A DNA stretch of 35,192 nt from Myxococcus llanfairpwllgwyngyllgogerychwyrndrobwllllantysiliogogogochensis (lineage in GTDB: Bacteria; Myxococcota; Myxococcia; Myxococcales; Myxococcaceae), in NCBI RefSeq assembly GCF_006636215.1, contig NZ_VIFM01000106.1, positions 1 to 35,192 on the forward strand. Reading direction: 5' to 3'. Below the pieces are notes generated by a model. It was given only the letters and a program-made list of their open reading frames with translations, did not search any database and had not been told where the DNA came from. The translations under genes and the position numbers were made by a program. Positions 7,856-15,183 of this stretch are shown here, in pieces (the stretch's first letter is position 1; every line of letters starts with the position of its first letter).

Positions 7856-8389
7856 ATGAGCACCAAGAAGAAGGAGCAAGGCACCCGCGACGCCGTCGAA
7901 CATCTGGGAGACCTCATCCACGGCATCAAGGTCGCGATGATGACCACGGTGGAGAGCGACGGGAGCCTGCACAGCAGGCCGATGTGGACCCAGGACCATG
8001 ACTTCGACGGAGAGCTCTGGTTCTTCACCCGAGAGCACTCCCACAAGGTCGACGAGGTGGCGCAGGACCACCACGTCAACGTCTCCTTCGCCGACCCCAC
8101 CCGCGAACGCTACGTGTCCGTCAGCGGTCGCTGTCAGTTGGTGAAGGACGCCCGCAAGGTCCGGGAGCTGTGGAGCCCCGCGCTCAAGGCGTGGTTCCCC
8201 CAGGGCGTGGATGATCCAGAGCTCGCGCTGCTGTGCGTGCGCGTGGAGCGCGCCGAGTACTGGGACGCCCCCTCCAGCCGCATGGTGCAACTGGCCGGCC
8301 TGCTCAAGGCCGTCCTGTCCGGGAAGCCCTACGCCCCGGGCGACCACCAGGCCCTGGAGCTGAACGGCGGCGGCACGGGCCCCCACTGA
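7856..8389 (+). CDS. Pyridoxamine 5'-phosphate oxidase-fold protein (general stress type)
   Basis: The 177-residue product has the split-barrel flavin-binding pattern of small PNPOx-like general stress proteins: VAMMTTVESDGSLHSRPMW as the first strand pair, DGELWFFTREHSHKVDEV, then VNVSFADPTRERYVSVSGRCQLV, and a C-terminal helical region LVRVERAEYWDAPSSRM-like. Relatives bind FMN, FAD or F420; the substrate here is unknown. AGGAGG at 7845-7850 fixes the ATG at 7856. It stands alone, with a hairpin at 8401-8444 after it. Confidence 0.88.
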   Translation: MSTKKKEQGTRDAVEHLGDLIHGIKVAMMTTVESDGSLHSRPMWTQDHDFDGELWFFTREHSHKVDEVAQDHHVNVSFADPTRERYVSVSGRCQLVKDARKVRELWSPALKAWFPQGVDDPELALLCVRVERAEYWDAPSSRMVQLAGLLKAVLSGKPYAPGDHQALELNGGGTGPH

Positions 8390-8400
8390 CGTCCCTCCCC

Positions 8401-8444
8401 GGGCCCACCTCCATCCCTCTTTGGGGGAAGTGGCGGGTGGGCCC
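8401..8444 (+). terminator. Hairpin after the PNPOx gene
   Basis: GGGCCCACC (8401-8409) pairs exactly with GGTGGGCCC (8436-8444), 12 bases past the stop. The 26-base loop is long and no U tract follows, so support is moderate. Confidence 0.4.
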
Positions 8445-8728
8445 CGCCTGCCTCGACTTGGGGTTGCGCCGGAAGCGCCTGGGCGCCATGACTGGCCCGT
8501 CCCACACCCCTCGAAGGCACACACGCAGCAATACACCCCCACACACCGTAACCAGCGGGTCGGCAACGACTCCGACCTACCCGTCATGCCCATGTACGGT
8601 CGGGCAGGTGTCACTTTTCCCACGACCTGGTGTTTCTCTGACAGGCGCGTTCGGCTCGTCTTGTACCTGGGGCTGGGGTGATCCATCAGTCCGCCCCATG
8701 GCGTGCTAACCAGCCGCCCCACATGACG

Positions 8729-8757
8729 TTGAAGTCACGAACGCTTTAGAGTATCAA
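8729..8757 (+). promoter_or_regulatory. Sigma70-like promoter for the inositol-lipid operon
   Basis: TTGAAG (8729-8734) and TATCAA (8752-8757) are separated by exactly 17 bases, close to the consensus TTGACA/TATAAT. It is the best such pair seen upstream of the operon and would give a leader of roughly 105 bases. Confidence 0.4.
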
Positions 8758-8870
8758 CCATCCGCATTCGAGATTTTCCGCATACCCCACGGCATCAGGT
8801 CGGTGCGCAGCGGTGAATCCGAAGAAGCCTCACCACAGGGCGTCAAAACCGCCTTTCGAAGGAATCCACG

Positions 8871-10205
8871 ATGGAGAACAAGAAGTCGGTCTCGAAGCCC
8901 GAGGGCAAGCTGGCGGTGCTCATCCCCGGCCTGGGCGCGGTGTCCACGACGCTGATGGCGGGTGTGGAGCTGGCGCGGCAGGGCAAGGGCGCACCCATCG
9001 GGTCCCTGACGCAGATGGGGACCGCGCGCCTGGGCAAGCGGACGGACGGGCGCACCGTGAAGCTGGGTGAGCTGGTGCCCCTGACGGGACTGAACGACGT
9101 GGTCTTCGGCGCCTGGGACATCATCAGCGAGGACGCGTACCAGGTCGCGGTGCGCTCCGGCGTGCTGCACGACAAGCACCTGGAGCAGGTGAAGCCCTTC
9201 CTCCAGGGCATCAAGCCGAAGAAGGGCGTGCACGACCCCGAGTTCGTCCGCCGCATCGAGGCCAACCACGCCAAGGCCACCAAGACGCACCGCGAGAGCA
9301 TTGAAGCGCTGCGCCAGGACATCCGCGACTTCAAGAAGGAGCTCAACGCCAAGCGCGCTGTCATGGTGGTGTGCAGCAGCGTGGAGACCTTCCGTCCCCT
9401 GCCGGAGTCGTTCAAGACGCTGGCCGCCTTCGAGAAGGCGCTGGACGAGAACAGCACGGACATCAACCCCACCGCGCTCTACACGTACGCCGCCATCAAG
9501 GAAGGCGTGCCGTTCGCCAACGCGACGCCCAACGCGAGCGTGGACACGCCCGCGCTGCAGGAGCTGGCGAAGCTGGAGGGCATCCCCGTCGCGGGCCGTG
9601 ACCTCAAGAGCGGCCAGACGATGATGAAGACGGTCATCGCCCCCGCGCTCAAGGCCCGCATGCTCGGCCTCGAGGGGTGGTTCTCCACCAACATCCTCGG
9701 CAACCGCGATGGCGAGGTGCTCGACGACCCCGCGGCCTTCAAGGCCAAGGAAGTCACCAAGTCGAGCGTGCTGGACACCATCCTGCAGCCGGACCTGTAC
9801 CCCGAGCTGTACAGCAAGTACTCGCACAAGGTGTCCATCCACTACTACCCGCCCCGCGGCGACGCGAAGGAGGGTTGGGACAACATCGACATCACCGGGT
9901 GGCTCGGCTATCCGATGCAGATCAAGGTCAACTTCCTCTGCCGCGACTCCATCCTGGCGGCGCCGCTGGTGCTGGACATCGCGCTGTTCCTGGACCTGGC
10001 CAAGCGGCTGGAGTGGCGCGGCATCCAGGAGTGGATGTCCTTCTACTTCAAGAGCCCCATGGCGCAGCCCGGCCTGCCCGTCGAGCATGACCTGTTCATC
10101 CAGCTCACCAAGCTGAAGAACACCCTGCGCGTCGTGGCGGGCGAAGAGCCCATCACCCACCTCGGACTCGACTACTACGGGGATGACCTCCCGCTCGCTC
10201 GCTAA
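8871..10205 (+). CDS. ino1: Myo-inositol-3-phosphate synthase
   Basis: A 444-residue enzyme that converts glucose-6-phosphate to 1L-myo-inositol-1-phosphate (3-phosphate numbering) using bound NAD. The N-terminal Rossmann turn LIPGLGAVSTTLMAGVE is characteristic, as are SLTQMGTARLGKRTDG, the catalytic-domain block GRDLKSGQTMMKTVIAPAL (Lys246, Lys253), and GWFSTNILGNRDG. Its length is typical of bacterial MIPS with the long insertion between Rossmann halves. It is the first gene of a five-gene overlapping set; its stop lies 23 bases inside the next gene. This places inositol phosphate supply directly ahead of lipid head-group enzymes, instead of with mycothiol or ectoine-like solute genes. Confidence 0.95.
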   Translation: MENKKSVSKPEGKLAVLIPGLGAVSTTLMAGVELARQGKGAPIGSLTQMGTARLGKRTDGRTVKLGELVPLTGLNDVVFGAWDIISEDAYQVAVRSGVLHDKHLEQVKPFLQGIKPKKGVHDPEFVRRIEANHAKATKTHRESIEALRQDIRDFKKELNAKRAVMVVCSSVETFRPLPESFKTLAAFEKALDENSTDINPTALYTYAAIKEGVPFANATPNASVDTPALQELAKLEGIPVAGRDLKSGQTMMKTVIAPALKARMLGLEGWFSTNILGNRDGEVLDDPAAFKAKEVTKSSVLDTILQPDLYPELYSKYSHKVSIHYYPPRGDAKEGWDNIDITGWLGYPMQIKVNFLCRDSILAAPLVLDIALFLDLAKRLEWRGIQEWMSFYFKSPMAQPGLPVEHDLFIQLTKLKNTLRVVAGEEPITHLGLDYYGDDLPLAR

Positions 10206-11109
10206 GAGTCCGGCCTTCACGTGGCTCGTCACCCTGCTGGGTGTGGGCCACTTGATGCTCGTGACGGCCACCGGTCGGCTCCGGTGGGACCACGTCGTCG
10301 CGGACGTGCTGCTGGTGGGGGTGGCCTGGGCGGGCCCCCGCACGCGGCGCTTCCTCTTCGGCGGGTTCCCGCTATGGCTGACCGGCATGCTGATGGACAG
10401 CCAGGGACTCTGGCTGTTCCTGCGGGGCGGCATCCACACAGGTGACTTGTGGGACTGGGAGCGCCAGTGGTTCCCCGCCCCCGGGGGTGTCAACTGGCCC
10501 CTGTGGTGGAGCACCCGCTCGCACGCCGTGTTGGACCTGCTGTGCGGCTTCGCCTACGCGGCCTACCTTTACGAAGTCTTCTTGATGGCCATCTTCTTCT
10601 TCGTGAAGAAGGACGCGCGCTTCGAGAAGCTGTGCTGGGCCTTCCTGCTTGTGAACGCCCTGGGCATGGTCACCTACCTGCTCTATCCGGCGGCTCCGCC
10701 CTGGTACATCCTCCAGTACGGGCCGGGCCCGGCGAACCTCGCCGCACTGCCCAGTCCCGCGGGCACGGCGCGCTTCGACGCACTGTTGGGCATCAACTAC
10801 TTCGCCGGCTTCTACGCCCGGAATCCCAACGTCTTCGGGGCCATGCCCTCGTTGCACGCCTCCTATCCCTTCATGGTGATGCTCTTCGTCTGGCGGGATG
10901 GACCGAAGTGGCGTCTGGGCACGGGAGCGTTCGCCTTGCTGGTTGGTTTCTCCGCTGTCTATCTGACGCACCACTACATCCTGGATGTGCTCGCGGGCCT
11001 CGTGTTCGCACTCGCCGCCTTCCTGGCGGTGGAGCTGGCCTTTTCGCGCAAGAGCGCACCCATGCCCGTCACGCTGCCGCTGACTCCTGGAGGGGACACC
11101 CGTGCTTGA
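10183..11109 (+). CDS. AUR1-like PAP2-superfamily membrane protein, candidate inositol phosphorylceramide synthase
   Basis: A 308-residue integral membrane protein with about eight hydrophobic segments. It has the PAP2/AUR1 active-site motifs: YPAAPPWY, GAMPSLHASYP (His225) and VYLTHHYILDVLAG (His264, Asp268). The THHYxxD form closely resembles yeast Aur1, which transfers phosphoinositol from phosphatidylinositol to ceramide. Simple PAP2 phosphatases normally have a KxxxxxxRP first motif, which I do not see. The start overlaps the 3' end of the inositol phosphate synthase gene by 23 bases and its stop overlaps the next gene by 8, so it belongs to the same operon. I infer transfer of phosphoinositol onto ceramide or another lipid; the acceptor cannot be read from sequence. 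Confidence 0.8.
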   Translation: MTSRSLAKSPAFTWLVTLLGVGHLMLVTATGRLRWDHVVADVLLVGVAWAGPRTRRFLFGGFPLWLTGMLMDSQGLWLFLRGGIHTGDLWDWERQWFPAPGGVNWPLWWSTRSHAVLDLLCGFAYAAYLYEVFLMAIFFFVKKDARFEKLCWAFLLVNALGMVTYLLYPAAPPWYILQYGPGPANLAALPSPAGTARFDALLGINYFAGFYARNPNVFGAMPSLHASYPFMVMLFVWRDGPKWRLGTGAFALLVGFSAVYLTHHYILDVLAGLVFALAAFLAVELAFSRKSAPMPVTLPLTPGGDTRA

Positions 11110-12346
11110 GAACGTGGTCGCCTGGTTGACCGGAAACCTGTCCCCCTCGGCTCGCATCTGGACCGCGTTGGGTCCGGCCATCCTCGCCTGTGTGTACTTC
11201 CTGGGAGGCCTGCTCATCTTCTGTATCCGCGTGGCCTTCAAGGGCGTGCCTCGCGACGAGGAGACGCTCAAGCGGGGCAACGCCGGGTTCGTCGGCTACT
11301 TCCTCCGGCACTACTTCTTCTGGGTCATCCAGCCGTTGTGGGCGCTGATTCTGCGCTCGGGCCTTCCGGCCAACGCGCTGTCCATGCTGTCGGGCCTGCT
11401 CGGCATCTCCTCCGGCGTCGCGGTGGCGGCGGGCCGCTTCGCGCTGGGCGGCTGGCTGTTCCTGGGCGCGGGCATCCTGGACGTCATGGACGGGCGCATC
11501 GCCCGTACACGCAAGGAGGCCAACCCCGCGGGCGCGGCGCTGGACTCGGTGCTCGACAGGTACGTGGACTCGGCGATGTTGATGGGTCTTGCCTGGTACT
11601 ACCGGGACACCTGGGTGCTGCTGCCGGCGCTGGGTGCGCTGCTGGGTTCGTCGCTGGTGCCGTATGTTCGCGCCAAGGGCGAGGGCCTGGGCGTCAACGT
11701 GCGTGACGGCGCGATGCAGCGGCTGGAGCGGGTGCTCTTCCTGGGCGCGGGCACGGCGCTGTCGCCGATTCTGGAGGCCGTGTTCTGGCCCCAGGAGAAG
11801 CACCCCATGCACTGGATGGCGGTGGTGGGACTCGTCTTCGTCGCCATCATGAGCAACCTGACGGCCATCTCCCGCTTCCGGAATCTGGTGAAGGCGCTGG
11901 CGCCCAAGCGGCAGGAGGCGCGTTCGGAGAAGGCGATTGTCGGCCTCAACGCGGCGGCGGGCGCGGTGGCCACGGTGGCGGACTTCGCGGTGGTGCTGGC
12001 GCTGGTGGAGTGGGCGGGGCTGTTGCCCGCGTGGGCCACGGTGCTGGGCGCGCTCCTGGGCGCGGTGGTGAACTACTCCATCAATCGCGTGTTCACCTTC
12101 CGCAGCACGGCGGCGGTGGGCCGGCAGATGATGCGCTACGCGGTGGTGAGCGGGACGAGCGCGCTGCTCAACGCGGGCGGCGTGGCGCTGCTGACGCTGC
12201 ATCCGCAACTGGCCTACACGCTGGGCTGGTGGCTGGTGCGCGGCGTGGTGTACTTCGCGTGGAACCTGCCGCTGCAGCGCGACTACGTCTTCAACGACAC
12301 GACGTCGCCGGACGCGCTGCTGGAGCAGCGCCCCCATGCGGCGTGA
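11102..12346 (+). CDS. CDP-alcohol phosphatidyltransferase fused to GtrA domain
   Basis: The 414-residue product starts with GTG. The N-terminal part (about 1-265) is a CDP-alcohol phosphatidyltransferase with every signature residue in place: Asp127, Asp130-Gly131, Ala134-Arg135, Gly144, Asp148 and Asp152. The later segment YVRAKGEGLGVNVRDGAMQRLERV resembles the region of archaeal and mycobacterial phosphatidylinositol-phosphate synthases that binds inositol phosphate. The C-terminal part (about 280-400) is a four-helix GtrA-like domain (VNYSINRVFTFRS; WNLPLQRDYVF), a family linked to flipping of polyprenyl-phosphate sugars. Predicted reaction: CDP-diacylglycerol plus inositol phosphate gives phosphatidylinositol phosphate. 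The fusion is unusual; GtrA may move the lipid product or recruit a partner. It overlaps both neighbours. Confidence 0.85.
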   Translation: MLENVVAWLTGNLSPSARIWTALGPAILACVYFLGGLLIFCIRVAFKGVPRDEETLKRGNAGFVGYFLRHYFFWVIQPLWALILRSGLPANALSMLSGLLGISSGVAVAAGRFALGGWLFLGAGILDVMDGRIARTRKEANPAGAALDSVLDRYVDSAMLMGLAWYYRDTWVLLPALGALLGSSLVPYVRAKGEGLGVNVRDGAMQRLERVLFLGAGTALSPILEAVFWPQEKHPMHWMAVVGLVFVAIMSNLTAISRFRNLVKALAPKRQEARSEKAIVGLNAAAGAVATVADFAVVLALVEWAGLLPAWATVLGALLGAVVNYSINRVFTFRSTAAVGRQMMRYAVVSGTSALLNAGGVALLTLHPQLAYTLGWWLVRGVVYFAWNLPLQRDYVFNDTTSPDALLEQRPHAA

Positions 12347-13325
12347 GGCGCGGCTCCGGGTCCTGGGTCTCCTCTTGTCGCTCGCGCTGCCCACCGTGGC
12401 GGCGGGAGCGACGCTGGAGCCCTCGGCCTCCCCGAGCGACACGTACGGGGAGAGCTTCACCTTCATCGGGGACCTGGAGGACAGCACCTTCGTGCTGGTG
12501 CAGTTGCAGGTGACGAACATCGGTCCGGGCTCGCGCACGGGCATCTGCCGCGCGACGGTGCTGCGGCCGGGCCAGCGCGCGTGGACGGCGCAGAAGAAGG
12601 TGGGCTCGCGCGAGTGGGGCTACGACGCGGCCACCGGCACGCTGCGCGTCGGCACGTGCTCGGCGCGTTCGGCGGAGGGCGTGACGCGGGTGGAGGCGCC
12701 GCTGGACGGTGGGCGGGTGGTGCTGGAGTACGCGGCGCCCATGGCACCCCGCTCGCCGGAAGGCTCGGAAGTGGAAGTGGGCAACGCGCGCTACCGGCAC
12801 GAGATGATGCTCGCCTTCAGCCCGCTGAAGGCGAAGGTGCAGCCGCCCAAGAGCGCGGAGCTGGAGCAGGCCGGTGGCGGCTACGCGGACCACACGCGCT
12901 CCACCATTGCTCCGGCGAAGCTGGCCAGGCGCTGGGTGCGCTTCCGGGCCCTGCGCGAGGGCGGGGAGCGGATGGTGTTGCTGGGGCGCGAGGGGCAGGA
13001 CGGTGAGTTCGGCCCGGTGTACTCGTGGACGGAGGGTGGCACGCCGACCCAGTTGGAATCCTTCACGCTCAGCCGCGAGGGCACGAAGGAGCGGAGCGTC
13101 TGGACGGTGGATGTCTTCGGCGGCGACGGGGCGAAGGTGATGGTGCTGCGCTCCACGTCGCTGTTGCAGCGCAGCGCGCCCGTGGAAGAGCTGGGCGTTT
13201 TGGGTGGGCTCATCAAGCCCGTGGTGGGCGCTCCCGTGACGTACCTGCACCGGGCGGTGTTGGAGCGCGCGGGGAAGGCGCCGGTGACGGGGTTGATGGA
13301 AGTGTCGCTCGAGGGAGACCCGTGA
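12336..13325 (+). CDS. Exported beta-rich protein, possible lipocalin/Svf1-like lipid carrier
   Basis: A 329-residue protein with a signal peptide (LRVLGLLLSLALPTVAAGA), so periplasmic or outer-membrane associated. The rest is almost entirely beta-rich, in two halves. The first (about 45-170) begins GESFTFIGDLEDSTFVLVQ and continues with regular strand pairs. The second (about 195-325) includes RWVRFRALREGGERMVLLG and ends in a strand. The two-barrel arrangement and the wording of the first strands remind me of AttH/CrtC and Svf1 lipocalin-like proteins; Svf1 in yeast has been reported to bind ceramides. I cannot confirm this by eye. It overlaps the phosphatidyltransferase gene by 11 bases and the phosphatase gene by GTGA, so a role in moving or protecting the operon's lipid product is plausible. 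Confidence 0.55.
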   Translation: MRREARLRVLGLLLSLALPTVAAGATLEPSASPSDTYGESFTFIGDLEDSTFVLVQLQVTNIGPGSRTGICRATVLRPGQRAWTAQKKVGSREWGYDAATGTLRVGTCSARSAEGVTRVEAPLDGGRVVLEYAAPMAPRSPEGSEVEVGNARYRHEMMLAFSPLKAKVQPPKSAELEQAGGGYADHTRSTIAPAKLARRWVRFRALREGGERMVLLGREGQDGEFGPVYSWTEGGTPTQLESFTLSREGTKERSVWTVDVFGGDGAKVMVLRSTSLLQRSAPVEELGVLGGLIKPVVGAPVTYLHRAVLERAGKAPVTGLMEVSLEGDP

Positions 13326-13903
13326 GCGTTTCGTTGTTGCGGGACGTGCACCATGTGCCCGGCGTGCGAGGCTGGGTGCGCAAGCAGGTGCTGCGCTCGG
13401 TGGCGCGCTGCGTGGAGTGGACCACGAAGCTGCCGGGGCGCGGCCTCAACGTGTCTCAGGTGAGCGACTGGTTGCACGTGGGTGGCTCGGTGCCGCCGTC
13501 GCGCTACGCGGAGCTGAAGGCGCGAGGAATCACGGCGGTGATTGATTTGCGCGCCGAGAGTGTCGACGACGCGAAGGCGCTGGAAGCGCTGGGCATCGAG
13601 CTGTTGAACCTGCCGGTGACGGACCGCTATCCGCCGTCGGTGGAGCAGCTCCTGCAGGGTGTCGAGTGGGCATTGCCCCGGCTGGAGCGGGGTGGGCACC
13701 TCTATGCGCACTGCGAGCACGGCGTGGGGCGGGGCCCGTTGATGGGGTTGGCGGTGATGGTGGCGCGCGGCTGGGAGGCTCCGGCGGCGTACCGCGCGCT
13801 GCGACAGGCCCGGTGGCAGTGCACGCTCAATGACCGGCAGCTGGGCGGCCTCGCGGACTTCGTCACCGCGTGGGCGGCACGGCGCGCGGAGCGAGCGGCC
13901 TAG
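13322..13903 (+). CDS. Dual-specificity phosphatase, candidate phosphatidylinositol-phosphate phosphatase
   Basis: A 193-residue protein starting with GTG, which overlaps the previous stop as GTGA. It carries the Cys-based phosphatase loop HCEHGVGRGP (Cys131, Arg137, CX5R) and an upstream general-acid Asp in LPVTDRYPPS. The N-terminal part has an amphipathic basic stretch (GWVRKQVLRSVARCVEW) that could sit on a membrane. The fold class includes PTPMT1, which removes phosphate from phosphatidylglycerol phosphate. In this operon the obvious substrate is the phosphatidylinositol phosphate made by the phosphatidyltransferase, giving phosphatidylinositol for the AUR1-like enzyme. That assignment is inference from context; protein phosphatase activity is the alternative. 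Confidence 0.82.
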   Translation: MSVSLLRDVHHVPGVRGWVRKQVLRSVARCVEWTTKLPGRGLNVSQVSDWLHVGGSVPPSRYAELKARGITAVIDLRAESVDDAKALEALGIELLNLPVTDRYPPSVEQLLQGVEWALPRLERGGHLYAHCEHGVGRGPLMGLAVMVARGWEAPAAYRALRQARWQCTLNDRQLGGLADFVTAWAARRAERAA

Positions 13904-13944
13904 CGTCCTCGGCTGGACGGTTCAGTCCGGCACGGTTTCGCTCT

Positions 13945-13982
13945 GGAACCTGGGGTTCCTACCCTGGCGTCCCGGAGACGCC
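13945..13982 (+). promoter_or_regulatory. Two consecutive small hairpins before the P450 gene
   Basis: GGAACC-TGG-GGTTCC (13945-13959) is followed by GGCGTC-CCGGA-GACGCC (13966-13982). The second ends 5 bases before the P450 start codon. They may help end the upstream operon or influence P450 translation. Confidence 0.3.
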
Positions 13983-13987
13983 AAGGA

Positions 13988-15169
13988 ATGCTGGAGCTCT
14001 TCACCGATGACGTGCGCCGCAATCCCTTTCCCCTCTACGCGAGGTTGCGCGCGGACTCGCCGCTGTTGCACGAGCCACGAGAGGACCTGTGGATTCTCTT
14101 CGACTACGACAGCGTGAAGTGGGCGCTGCAGGACCATGACGCGTTCAGCTCCGTCGTCACGACGGAGACGGGGACGACGCCGGACTGGCTGCTGTTCTCG
14201 GACCCGCCCCGGCACACGAAGCTGCGCGGCATCATCATGCGGGCCTTCACGCCGCGCTCCATCGCCAACCTGGAGCCGCACGTGCGGGAGCTGTCCCGGG
14301 AGTTGCTGGATGTGACGGTGGAGCGTGGGGAGCTGGATTTGGTGGCGGACTACTCCAGTCAGCTGCCGGCGATGGTCATCGCGAAGATGATTGGGATTCC
14401 CGTCGAGGACCGGGCGCGGTTCCTGCGGTGGGGGGACATCATCATGAAGCTCAGCTACACCATCGCGGGTGGGGACGAGTCGAAGCGGGCGATGGTGGAG
14501 AACGCGGCGGCGCGGGACGAGATGCGGACCTATCTGGCGGGCATCCTGGATGAACGCAGGAGGGCGCCGCGGGATGACCTGCTGACCCGGCTGGTCGAGG
14601 CGGAGGTGGATGGGGAGCGGCTGGACGCGAAGGAGCTTCTGGGATTCTTCCAGTTGCTCCTGGCGGCGGGGACGGAGACGACGACCAACCTCATCAACAA
14701 CGCGCTGCTGTGCTTCATGGAGTCCCCGGACCAACTGGCGCGACTGAAGGCGGAGCCGGGGTTGTTGCCCCTGGCCATCGAGGAGGTGCTGCGGTTCCGG
14801 TCTCCGGCGCAGTCGATGTTCCGCTCGACGAAGCGTGCGGTGGAGCTACACGGGCGGGTGATTCCGGAGGGGAAGTTCGTGCTGCCGATGATTGGCTCCG
14901 CGAATCGGGACCCGAAGCAGTTCCGTGAGCCGGAGCGGTTCGATATCGGCAGGGACCCCAATCCGCACCTCGCCTTCGGGCACGGCATCCACTTCTGCCT
15001 GGGTGCGGCGCTCTCCCGCATGGAGGCGCGGGTGGCACTCACGGACCTTTTGGAGCGGTTGCGCGACTTCCGGCTCGCGAGCGACGAGCCCTGGCAGCCG
15101 CGTCAGGCGCTCCATGTCCACGGCCCCACGCGCCTGCCACTGCGCTTCGAGCCCGGTGTGAAGGCCTGA
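13988..15169 (+). CDS. Soluble cytochrome P450
   Basis: A 393-residue bacterial class I P450. The I-helix oxygen-binding motif AAGTETTTN, the K-helix EEVLRFRSP (ExxR), and the heme loop FGHGIHFCLGAALSRMEAR with Cys337 as the iron ligand are all present. The expected PPRHTKLR motif of bacterial P450s lies near residue 75. There is no membrane anchor, so it should depend on a separate ferredoxin and reductase, not encoded here. It probably hydroxylates a secondary metabolite, lipid or steroid; nothing in the sequence fixes the substrate. AAGGA touches the ATG at 13988, too close for a normal ribosome site, so the true start may be unusual. It follows the inositol-lipid operon by 84 bases. Confidence 0.93.
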   Translation: MLELFTDDVRRNPFPLYARLRADSPLLHEPREDLWILFDYDSVKWALQDHDAFSSVVTTETGTTPDWLLFSDPPRHTKLRGIIMRAFTPRSIANLEPHVRELSRELLDVTVERGELDLVADYSSQLPAMVIAKMIGIPVEDRARFLRWGDIIMKLSYTIAGGDESKRAMVENAAARDEMRTYLAGILDERRRAPRDDLLTRLVEAEVDGERLDAKELLGFFQLLLAAGTETTTNLINNALLCFMESPDQLARLKAEPGLLPLAIEEVLRFRSPAQSMFRSTKRAVELHGRVIPEGKFVLPMIGSANRDPKQFREPERFDIGRDPNPHLAFGHGIHFCLGAALSRMEARVALTDLLERLRDFRLASDEPWQPRQALHVHGPTRLPLRFEPGVKA

Positions 15170-15183
15170 CTGAAGCAGGCACG

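Larger units (their letters stand above)
8390..8870. other. 481-bp intergenic region before the inositol-lipid operon
   Basis: No convincing gene. It contains a terminator-like hairpin at 8401-8444 and a sigma70-like promoter at 8729-8757, about 110 bases upstream of the inositol phosphate synthase start. The central 8500-8700 stretch is less GC-rich and holds a CA-rich tract (8510-8550). I checked by eye for known riboswitch cores and saw none I could defend. Confidence 0.6.

Noticed and set aside
8421-8681. Short plus-strand open frame in the gap before ino1
   Set aside because: No ribosome site, Pro/Arg-rich, and it starts within a terminator-like hairpin.
8500-8720. Possible riboswitch or structured leader in the lower-GC gap
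   Set aside because: No known riboswitch core could be aligned by eye, and it lies mostly upstream of the predicted promoter.
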